Assembly: GCA_964577255.1 (NCBI GenBank)
Contig: CAZNYM010000064.1
Coordinates: 1-6,529, forward strand
Direction of reading: 5' to 3'
DNA length: 6,529 bases
Source of the DNA: Micavibrio_C sp964577255
GTDB lineage: Bacteria > Pseudomonadota > Alphaproteobacteria > Micavibrionales > Micavibrionaceae
The notes below the pieces were generated by a model. It did no database searches. It was not told the origin of the DNA and saw nothing but the letters and a program-made list of their open reading frames with translations. Below, one piece after another: positions 1 through 5,592 of this stretch. Position numbers and translations under genes: made by a program. Within the stretch, counting starts at the first letter, position 1. Each line of letters starts with the position of its first letter.

Positions 1-145
1 CATATAGCGCCGGATCGGTCTGGCCCGCGAAGCCGACGATGAACACATCAATGCCCGCCTGGTCGCAGGCGGCCAGCAGGCGCGCTGGCAGCGAACCGCC
101 CCCGGCGACCACCGCCAAGCGACCGATGCCATGATCGTCGTTCAC
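1..145 (-). CDS. lpxI: UDP-2,3-diacylglucosamine pyrophosphatase LpxI, N-terminal fragment (gene runs off the left edge)
   Basis: Only about the first 48 codons are present. The reading is V-N-D-D-H-G-I-G-R-L-A-V-V-A-G-G-G-S-L-P-A-R-L-L, followed by a stretch ending in FIVGFAGQTDPALY. The glycine-rich AGGGSLP segment and the following VFIVGFxGQxD strand match the N-terminal domain of LpxI (DUF1009 family). This family hydrolyses UDP-2,3-diacylglucosamine to lipid X and UMP and replaces LpxH in many Alphaproteobacteria. Its position directly after lpxA agrees with the common lpxD-fabZ-lpxA-lpxI-lpxB order; lpxB would lie beyond the window. I chose the GTG at 145-143, which overlaps the lpxA stop codon by 4 bases (GTGA) and suggests translational coupling. 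An in-frame ATG at 169-167 would add eight residues (MPALQESR) and is a real alternative. Neither start has a strong Shine-Dalgarno sequence. The family call rests on a short piece of sequence plus context. Confidence 0.82.
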   Translation of the reverse strand, partial: MNDDHGIGRLAVVAGGGSLPARLLAACDQAGIDVFIVGFAGQTDPALY

Positions 146-933
146 GCGGCTTTCTTGGAGGGCTGGCATAGCGGAAATCTCGTCTTTTCACGGGCGAAGC
201 GCACGATGTCCATCACCAGGGTATCGCGGGCGAAATCAGTTTCGACGCTTTCAAGCCGCTGCTCGAGCGTGCCCTCGTCGCCGAAAAGCTGGTTGAAGGC
301 GCGCTGCAGCACCTTGATCTGATCCTTGTCGAAGCCGCGGCGCTCGAGGCCCGTGAGGTTGAGCCCGGCCAGAAAGGCGCGCTCGCCCTTGACCCGGCCG
401 AAGGGGATGACGTCGTTTTCCACGCCCGACATGCCGCCGATCACGGCATGCGCGCCGATGCGCACGAACTGATGCACGGCGCTCAAGCCGCCCAGCAGCG
501 CGTGATCTCCCACCACCACATGCCCTCCCAGCGTGGCATTGTTGGCCATGATGACGTTGCTGCCTACGCGGCAATCGTGCGCCACGTGGGTAGCGACCAT
601 GAACAGGCAATTGTCGCCCACCGTGGTTTCCATGCCGCCCCCCTCGGTGCCCGGGTTCATGGTCACGTGCTCGCGGATGGTGTTGTTCTTTCCGATGATA
701 AGGCGCGAAGGCTCGCCCCGGTATTTCAGATCCTGCGGCGGATGGCCCAGCACGGCAAAAGGATAGACTTTCGTGCCGGCGCCGATGGCGGTATACCCCT
801 CCACCACCACATGGGAATGAAGCACGACATCATCGCCCAGGCTGACATGCGGCCCGACCACGGCATAGGGCCCCACGCTGACGCGCGCGCCGATCTTGGC
901 GGCCGGATCGATGAGGGCGGTGGGATGAATCAA
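142..933 (-). CDS. lpxA: acyl-[ACP]--UDP-N-acetylglucosamine O-acyltransferase LpxA
   Basis: Cytoplasmic enzyme of the first step of lipid A synthesis: it transfers a 3-hydroxyacyl chain from ACP to the 3-OH of UDP-GlcNAc. The N-terminal two thirds is a left-handed beta-helix of hexapeptide repeats, from IHPTALIDPAAKIG onward. QDLKYRGEPSRL and NPGTEGGG are family signatures. THVAHDCRVG carries the catalytic histidine (His119 from the chosen start, equivalent to E. coli His125). The C-terminal helical domain begins near NLTGLERRGF. I start the gene at TTG 933-931, which has AAAAGG seven bases upstream. This gives 263 residues beginning just before IHPTA, close to the 262 of E. coli LpxA. The open frame extends to a GTG at 999, but those 22 extra residues look unlike the family and that GTG has no ribosome site. 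The residue aligned with E. coli Gly173, the acyl-chain ruler, appears to be Gly (HAVIGGMSG); by inference this allows a fairly long hydroxyacyl chain. Confidence 0.96.
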   Translation of the reverse strand: MIHPTALIDPAAKIGARVSVGPYAVVGPHVSLGDDVVLHSHVVVEGYTAIGAGTKVYPFAVLGHPPQDLKYRGEPSRLIIGKNNTIREHVTMNPGTEGGGMETTVGDNCLFMVATHVAHDCRVGSNVIMANNATLGGHVVVGDHALLGGLSAVHQFVRIGAHAVIGGMSGVENDVIPFGRVKGERAFLAGLNLTGLERRGFDKDQIKVLQRAFNQLFGDEGTLEQRLESVETDFARDTLVMDIVRFAREKTRFPLCQPSKKAA

Positions 934-940
934 GCGCTTA

Positions 941-946
941 CCTTTT
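941..946 (-). promoter_or_regulatory. ribosome binding site that decides the lpxA start
   Basis: On the minus strand AAAAGG lies 7 bases (TAAGCGC) before the TTG at 933-931. This is good Shine-Dalgarno spacing. It is the main reason for preferring the TTG start over the GTG at 999, which has no purine-rich stretch in front of it. Confidence 0.6.
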
Positions 947-1003
947 TCAATAAAATCAGAAAACGAATGTAGAAACCCATCCAGCGCACCGCCACTCACG
1001 TTT

Positions 1004-1021
1004 TGTTACGGCATGTTACGG
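1004..1021. repeat. 8-bp tandem direct repeat TGTTACGG with a 10-bp period, just after fabZ
   Basis: TGTTACGG occurs at 1004-1011 and again at 1014-1021, separated by CA. The repeat sits about 6 bases past the fabZ stop in the 94-bp space before lpxA (934-1027). A 10-bp period places both copies on the same face of the helix, as in some regulator sites, but two short copies can arise by chance. Nothing else in this spacer is clear: I see no convincing promoter and no terminator. Confidence 0.35.
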
Positions 1022-1027
1022 GATTTT

Positions 1028-1477
1028 TCAGTTGTCCATGATCATGGCGCTGAACTCGGCCTCGGCGCACAGGACGTCGCCGATCTTGGCCTCGCCGCGG
1101 AATTTCCAGACATTGCGGCGACTCTGGATTTTCTGGACATGGATGTGCAGGCTGTCCCCCGGGGTCACGGGCTTGCGGAAGCGCGCTTCGTCGATGGTCA
1201 TGAAATAGACCAGCTTGCCCTCGGCTTCCTTGCCCAGGCTCTGCACGACCAGGATGGCGGCGGTCTGCGCCATCGACTCGATGATCAGAACGCCGGGCAT
1301 GACCGGATAGCGGGGGAAATGCCCCTGGAAGAAATTTTCGTTGATCGAAACGTTTTTCAAGCCCACGGCGCTTTCGCCCGGCACAAATGCGAGAATGCGG
1401 TCCACCAGCAGCATCGGGTAGCGGTGGGGGATCATGTCCATGATCCGCATGATGTCGATGGGGGGCGTTTCTGTCAT
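1028..1477 (-). CDS. fabZ: 3-hydroxyacyl-[ACP] dehydratase FabZ
   Basis: Cytoplasmic hot-dog-fold enzyme that dehydrates (3R)-hydroxyacyl-ACP to trans-2-enoyl-ACP in fatty acid elongation. The 149 residues are close to the usual family length. The N-terminal IMRIMDMIPHRYPMLLVDRI and the active-site stretch around QGHFPRYPVMPGVLIIES are diagnostic. Catalytic His53 and Glu67 are present (family equivalents: His49 and Glu63 of Pseudomonas FabZ). The later RFRKPVTPGD motif is also typical. The ATG start lies 3 bases after the lpxD stop; a TAGG sits very close to it and the ribosome site is weak, so translation is probably coupled to lpxD. FabZ competes with LpxA and LpxD for 3-hydroxyacyl-ACP, which explains its conserved place between them. 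No key residue is missing. Confidence 0.98.
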   Translation of the reverse strand: MTETPPIDIMRIMDMIPHRYPMLLVDRILAFVPGESAVGLKNVSINENFFQGHFPRYPVMPGVLIIESMAQTAAILVVQSLGKEAEGKLVYFMTIDEARFRKPVTPGDSLHIHVQKIQSRRNVWKFRGEAKIGDVLCAEAEFSAMIMDN

Positions 1478-1480
1478 AAC

Positions 1481-2520
1481 CTATTTTATTTCCGAATTTT
1501 TCTTATTAATCAAGCGGTTCAAAAGGGCGCTCTGGCGCATGAAGCTTTTGAGCGCCACGGCCGGGTAGCCCATCATCTGCGCCCCCGCCGGCACATCGCG
1601 CAGAACGCCTGATTTGGCCGCAATCTGGGCCCCTTTGCCGATCCGCAGGTGCCCGGCCACACCCACCTGCCCGGCCAGAAGAGCATAATCCTCGATAACG
1701 GTGCTGCCCGAAATACCCACCTGGGCAACGATCACACAGCCACGTCCGATTTTAACATTATGTCCAATTTGGACCAGATTGTCGATCCACGTCCCCTGCC
1801 CGATCACCGTGTCCTGGGTCGAGCCGCGGTCGACGGTGGTGTTGGCCCCGATCTCGACGCTATCCTCAATCAGCACGCGACCCAGCTGCGGNNNNNNNNN
1901 NCCTTCACGTGGCCCGCCGGGTCGATGGCGAAACCGAACCCATCCTGGCCGATGCAGCAGCCGGGATAGACGCGCACATGATCGCCAATCAGGGCGTGGG
2001 AAATGACGGCGTTGGCTCCGATCCGGCAATCAGCGCCCAGGCGAACGTTCTGCCCGATGACGGCGTTGGCCTCGATCCAGGTCCCCTCACCGATTTCGGC
2101 GCCCTTTTTGATGACGGCACCCTCCTCGACCACGCAACCCGCACCCAGGCGCACATCGGGATGGATGGCGGCACGCGGGGAAATTTCCGGAGCCGGCCGC
2201 ACCTCGGGATAAAACGCCTGCGCCACCAGGGCGAAGGATTTATAAGGATGGCGGCTCAGCAGAAGCGCGGTACCGGGCGGCGCCAGGCTTTCCATCCCCG
2301 GCGCGACGATGCAGGCCCCCGCCTTGGTGGCGCGGAAATCGTCGCGGTAGCGGATGTTGTCGAGAAAACTGACATGCGAAGGTCCCGCAGAATCAAGCGG
2401 CGCGATATCGTCGATTTTCCGCTCGCGCAGCGACGCATCGGCCAGCGTGGCGCCGGCGACGCCCGCCAGCGCGGAGAGAGTCTTGGCCTCGGTGCGGTTG
2501 AAGAATAGATGATCGGGCAA
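1481..2520 (-). CDS. lpxD: UDP-3-O-(3-hydroxyacyl)glucosamine N-acyltransferase LpxD, interrupted by an assembly gap
   Basis: Cytoplasmic trimeric enzyme of the third lipid A step: it adds a 3-hydroxyacyl chain from ACP to the 2-amino group. The N-terminal uridine-binding domain (residues 1-110, opening MPDHLFFNRTEAKTLSALAG, with the HPYKSFALVAQAFYP segment) is followed by hexapeptide repeats from about residue 113. IGQDGFGFA and, after the gap, PQLGRVLIEDSVEIGANTT and DNLVQIGHNVKIG are family signatures. The histidine in QIGHN is the catalytic one (E. coli His239). Ten Ns at 1892-1901 split the frame: the two halves are offset as given. Reading AAG-G(NN)-CCG-CAG across the gap, with 2 missing bases, yields K-V-P-Q-L-G-R as in the family (VKIPQIGRV in E. 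coli), giving about 343 residues against 341 in E. coli. I see a gap artefact and not a pseudogene. The start is TTG with GAGG five bases upstream; the nearest upstream ATG is out of frame and followed at once by TGA. Confidence 0.95.
1892..1901. other. assembly gap (10 Ns) inside lpxD
   Basis: Ten undetermined bases. The length looks like a placeholder, because 10 bases do not restore the lpxD frame. A missing length of 2 modulo 3 does, and 2 bases gives the best match to the conserved K-x-P-Q motif. Confidence 0.95.
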
Positions 2521-2525
2521 CAGCG

Positions 2526-2529
2526 CCTC
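2526..2529 (-). promoter_or_regulatory. ribosome binding site for the TTG start of lpxD
   Basis: GAGG on the minus strand, followed by the 5-base spacer CGCTG and then TTG at 2520-2518. It supports the TTG start, which also gives the N-terminus expected for the family (MPDxxFFxR). Confidence 0.6.
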
Positions 2530-2541
2530 ACATAACCTTTA

Positions 2542-2580
2542 CGAAAAGAAACTCCCCCGGCCCGCAAGGGAAAGGGGGAG
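2542..2580 (-). terminator. probable intrinsic terminator or attenuator between skp and lpxD
   Basis: On the minus strand CTCCCCC (2580-2574) pairs with GGGGGAG (2558-2552), a 7-bp stem. Inside it CCC (2570-2568) pairs with GGG (2563-2561) around a 4-base loop. The stem is followed directly by TTTCTTTT (2551-2544). A GC-rich hairpin plus a U-rich tail is the layout of a Rho-independent terminator for the upstream skp transcript. Because lpxD begins only about 20 bases further on with no obvious promoter of its own, partial read-through (attenuation) is as likely as full termination. Confidence 0.65.
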
Positions 2581-2587
2581 CGCGCAT

Positions 2588-2602
2588 ACCGGATTCACCG
2601 GT
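2588..2602. repeat. short perfect inverted repeat just after skp
   Basis: ACCGG-ATTCA-CCGGT is a 5-bp stem with a 5-base loop, starting 5 bases past the skp stop codon and 7 bases before the larger hairpin. It has no U-tract. It may stabilise the 3' end of the skp message or be a chance palindrome. Confidence 0.4.
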
Positions 2603-2607
2603 TAAAA

Positions 2608-3186
2608 TCAGTTGGTTTCCACCTTCAGCTTGATGTCCTTCATCTGCTTATTCAGCTGAGTCATGACCTGATCGGTGATATCCATGTCCTTGGTCGCCAG
2701 CACCACGTTGTTGCGGGTGATGATGAGATCGAGCTTTTTCTTCTCGGCGACTTCGGCCGAGATTTTCACGATCTCCTTGCGCAGGCTCTGCATGGCGTCC
2801 GATGTGGCTTTTTCAAGGGCCTGGCGGCGCTTATTCACCATGGCCTTGGCTTCCTCGGCTTTTTTCTGCAGTTCACCGCGTTTCTTGTTGAACTCATCCT
2901 CTTTCTTGTCGGCCTGCGCCTTGACCAGGGCGGCTTCGAGGTCTTTCACTTCGCGCTCGTATTTAGAAATTTCGCTCTGGAACGACTCGCGCTGTTTCTC
3001 CAACTGGGCCTGTACGCTCTTGGCGGCCTCGGACTCGGTCATCAGCAGCTGGACGTCAACCACGCCGATGGCGGACACGCTGCTTTTGGCGGCCGCTTCC
3101 TCGGCAGACGCGCCTGCGGGCACGAAGGCCAGCGCCAGCACGGTCAGGGCCGGGAGCAGAACAGTCTTGATCATGGTAATCCTCAT
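2608..3186 (-). CDS. skp: periplasmic chaperone Skp/OmpH family protein
   Basis: Periplasmic holdase that binds unfolded outer-membrane proteins and delivers them to the BAM complex. The 192-residue protein opens with a signal peptide: a short basic start, a hydrophobic core (VLLPALTVLALAFVP) and a likely cleavage after ASA at residue 28. The mature start IGVVDVQLLMTESEAAKSVQ is the OmpH/Skp signature. Residues of roughly 55-150 are rich in Lys, Glu, Ala and Gln with heptad character, fitting the coiled-coil tentacles. The end (LDLIITRNNVVLATKDMDITDQVMTQL) matches the family's closing strand and helix. Two starts are possible: ATG at 3186, with AAGGA very close, or ATG at 3174, with GAGG six bases upstream. 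The second gives a cleaner 24-residue signal peptide and may be the real one. It lies 35 bp after bamA, its functional partner, and a terminator-like hairpin follows it. Confidence 0.94.
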   Translation of the reverse strand: MRITMIKTVLLPALTVLALAFVPAGASAEEAAAKSSVSAIGVVDVQLLMTESEAAKSVQAQLEKQRESFQSEISKYEREVKDLEAALVKAQADKKEDEFNKKRGELQKKAEEAKAMVNKRRQALEKATSDAMQSLRKEIVKISAEVAEKKKLDLIITRNNVVLATKDMDITDQVMTQLNKQMKDIKLKVETN

Positions 3187-3221
3187 CTTTCCTTCAAATA
3201 ACCCCGCCGGGCGGAGTTCTG

Positions 3222-5516
3222 TTAAAAACGGGTGCCGAAACTAAAGCGGAAAGCTTCCTCTTTGTCAAAATCTTCTTTGAGATAGGGAAATGAGTAATCG
3301 GCGCGGATCGGCCCCATCGGCGAACGCCAGGAAAGGCCCAGACCGGCGGCAGCCCGGATCGAGCTTTCGTCGAGGATGCTCGGGCTGTTGTTGTCCAGAT
3401 CCCAGAGCGAGCCGAAATCGGTGAACCCATGGCCCAGCACGCCCAGCTCCTTGGGCAGACCGACCGGGAACGACATTTCCACCGTGCCGCGGTAGAAGAA
3501 ATTGCCACCCAGGGCGTCTTCCGAGAATTCGTCACGCGGGCCGATGCCGGCACGTTCGAAGCCGCGCAGGGTGTTTCCGCCGATGAAGAAACGCTCGTTG
3601 ATCTCCACATCCTCGCTGACGCCGGTGATAGCGCCTACTTCGCCCAGGAAGTTCAGGATCCAGCGATCGGCGATCGGGTAGTAATAGTTCGAGCCCAGCT
3701 GGCCGGAGACGTAGCTTGCGTCGCCGCCCAGTCCGGCGAATTCAGTGTCGAGCCAGCTGTAAAGACCACTGGTCGGGAACAGCTTGCTGTCGCGGGCATC
3801 GTAGGTGATACGCTGCGAGATCGCCGAAGTACCGCGCTCGCCTTCCTGCTCTCTGATGAACAGGGAGGCATCATCCTCGACATTGTAGATTTCGTTTTGT
3901 TCATAGCGGTAACGCAGAGTCTGGCGCCATCTTTCCGAGAGCGGATAGCCGAAGCGCAGAGCGCCGCCGGTGCGGCGCTGGTCATAAGAGCTTTCGTCCT
4001 GGAAGTCGCGGGTGACGTGGAACAGGTCGATGCCGGCCGAGAAATCGCGGTCCAGGAAGTAAGGCTCGGTGAACGAGAAGTCGAATTCCGTGCGCTCTCC
4101 CGCAACGGTGGTGGCGAACACCATTTCCTGACCTTTGCCCAGAAAGTTGCTCTCACGGATGCGGAAGTCGGCCAGCGGGCCGTCGCTGGTAGAGAAGCCG
4201 GCGCCGACGGAAAGCTCGCCGGTCGATTTTTCCTCGACGCGGATGTCGACGTTGGTTTTATCGGGGGCCGTGCCCTGGGTGGGTGTAACGGTCACATTTT
4301 CAAAGTAGCCCAGATCCTTGATGTTTTGTTCGGATTTGGCCAGCTTGGTGCGATTGAAAGGGTCGCCTTCGGAAAGCAGCACTTCGCGGCGGATCACCTT
4401 GTCCAGCGTGCGCATGTTGCCTTCGATGTTGATCTGCTCCACGAACACCTTGGGCGTTTCGTCGATGCGGAAATTGATGTTGACCACACGGTTCTGCACG
4501 TCGCGGTCGGTGTCTGGCTTCACGCTGATGAACGCGTACTGGTAGTCGCCCAGCACCGCGGTCAGTTTGTCGACCGTCTCCTGCAGCTCGTCGGCGTTGA
4601 ACCACTGGTTCGGGCGGATGGATATCTCGGAGACCAGCACGTTGGCGTCAAAATTGCGCAGCGACGAAGTGATGTTCACCTTGCCCACGCGGTAACGCTC
4701 GCCCTCCTCCACCGTGAAGGTGAGGTAGAATGCATCGCGGTCCTTGTCGAGCTCGGCCACGGCCGAAACAACGCGGAAATCGGCATAGCCATGTGATAGG
4801 TAAAAGCGGCGCAGCAGCTCCTGGTCGTAGGACAGGCGGTCGGGGTCGTAGCGGTCGTCGGTCGAGAAGAATTTATACCAGCGTTCCTGCTTGGTGCTGA
4901 TGACGCTTTGCAGATTGTCATCGTCATAGGCGCTGTTGCCGACAAAGCGCACGCCTTCCACCTTGGTCACAGGACCTTCGGTGATTTCAAACACCAGGTT
5001 GACGCGGTTCTGGTCGAGCTTGATGACTTTCGGCTCCACGGTGGCGGAGAAGCGGCCATTGCGCTGATAGACTTCAAACAGGCGGTTGGCATCCGACTGC
5101 ACCTTGGTGCGCGTCAGCACCTGGCGCGGGCGCAGCTGGATCTCGGCCAGCAGGTCCTCGTCCTTGATCTTGCTGTTGCCTTCGAAAGCGATTTCGTTGA
5201 CGACCGGGTTTTCTATCACCCGCACCTCAAGGGCGCTACCGCGCTGGGATACGGTGACGTCGGCGAACAAGCCCGTCGCGAACAGGCTTTTCACGGCGCG
5301 GTCGAGTGTGTCCTGCGTCATGCGGTCGCCCACTCGGGCTTCCAGATAGGTCAGGACGGTGGCGGGTTCGATCCGCTCGGTGCCGACCACCCGGATTTCC
5401 CGGATTACATCCCCGCTCGCCTGCTGGGCGCGGGCTTCCGGCACGGGCAGGACGGCGGTGAAGGAAAACGCAAGGCCGGCACAGAGAGCCAGCAGCGGCA
5501 GAACGGATTTTTTCAT
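3222..5516 (-). CDS. bamA: outer membrane protein assembly factor BamA
   Basis: Core of the BAM complex, which folds and inserts beta-barrel proteins into the outer membrane. The 764-residue protein begins with a signal peptide (MKKSVLPLLALCAGLAFSF, probable cleavage after EARA near residue 30). Five POTRA domains follow, at about residues 37-104, 105-181, 184-270, 275-354 and 357-430; each ends in a typical beta strand such as VNLVFEITEGP or NVDIRVEEKSTG. The Omp85 barrel covers about 432-764. It holds the loop-6 motif in FIGGNTLRGFE (Arg651-Gly652-Phe653), conserved in Omp85 proteins, and ends in the aromatic C-terminal signal FGTRF. E. coli BamA is longer (810), but this length is normal for the family. 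The ATG start has no clear Shine-Dalgarno sequence (AAAAGATTGAAAAC precedes it), yet it gives a proper signal peptide. A promoter lies directly upstream, and skp follows in the same direction. It appears complete. Confidence 0.98.
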   Translation of the reverse strand: MKKSVLPLLALCAGLAFSFTAVLPVPEARAQQASGDVIREIRVVGTERIEPATVLTYLEARVGDRMTQDTLDRAVKSLFATGLFADVTVSQRGSALEVRVIENPVVNEIAFEGNSKIKDEDLLAEIQLRPRQVLTRTKVQSDANRLFEVYQRNGRFSATVEPKVIKLDQNRVNLVFEITEGPVTKVEGVRFVGNSAYDDDNLQSVISTKQERWYKFFSTDDRYDPDRLSYDQELLRRFYLSHGYADFRVVSAVAELDKDRDAFYLTFTVEEGERYRVGKVNITSSLRNFDANVLVSEISIRPNQWFNADELQETVDKLTAVLGDYQYAFISVKPDTDRDVQNRVVNINFRIDETPKVFVEQINIEGNMRTLDKVIRREVLLSEGDPFNRTKLAKSEQNIKDLGYFENVTVTPTQGTAPDKTNVDIRVEEKSTGELSVGAGFSTSDGPLADFRIRESNFLGKGQEMVFATTVAGERTEFDFSFTEPYFLDRDFSAGIDLFHVTRDFQDESSYDQRRTGGALRFGYPLSERWRQTLRYRYEQNEIYNVEDDASLFIREQEGERGTSAISQRITYDARDSKLFPTSGLYSWLDTEFAGLGGDASYVSGQLGSNYYYPIADRWILNFLGEVGAITGVSEDVEINERFFIGGNTLRGFERAGIGPRDEFSEDALGGNFFYRGTVEMSFPVGLPKELGVLGHGFTDFGSLWDLDNNSPSILDESSIRAAAGLGLSWRSPMGPIRADYSFPYLKEDFDKEEAFRFSFGTRF

Positions 5517-5563
5517 GTTTTCAATCTTTTAAGAGAGCGATTCCCGAATACAAAACCGCGAGG

Positions 5564-5592
5564 ATTATAAGCTCAAAGGATGAGCTGCACAA
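5564..5592 (-). promoter_or_regulatory. putative sigma70-type promoter for bamA, overlapping the end of rseP
   Basis: On the minus strand TTGTGC (5592-5587) is separated by exactly 17 bases from a perfect TATAAT (5569-5564). The -35 lies in the last codons of rseP and the -10 begins 3 bases after its stop codon. Transcription would start near 5557, giving a leader of about 40 bases before bamA. The -10 and spacing match the consensus; the -35 matches at TTG only. I saw no sigmaE-like GGAACTT/TCAAA pair. Confidence 0.55.

Noticed and set aside
934..999. A 22-residue N-terminal extension of LpxA from a GTG at 999
   Set aside because: No ribosome site precedes it, the residues do not resemble the family, and the TTG at 933 with AAAAGG gives the expected length.
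1013..1612. A 199-codon plus-strand open frame opposite fabZ and the end of lpxD
   Set aside because: It is antisense to two well-identified genes, and its His- and Asp-rich translation is typical of shadow frames.
1909..2508. A 199-codon plus-strand open frame opposite lpxD
   Set aside because: It lies fully antisense to the conserved LpxD N-terminal half, with low-complexity translation and no domain.
1481..2520. lpxD as a frameshifted pseudogene
   Set aside because: The frame change coincides exactly with the Ns, both halves carry conserved motifs including the catalytic histidine, and a 2-base fill restores the family motif.
3196..3212. CCGCC/GGCGG palindrome between bamA and skp as a terminator
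   Set aside because: Only a 4-bp stem with a 3-base loop can form and no U-tract follows. bamA and skp are likely co-transcribed.
3429..4796. A 455-codon open frame on the plus strand, opposite bamA
   Set aside because: It is a shadow of bamA: GC-rich codon use keeps the opposite frame free of stops. The translation has no recognisable domain, and bamA is unmistakable.
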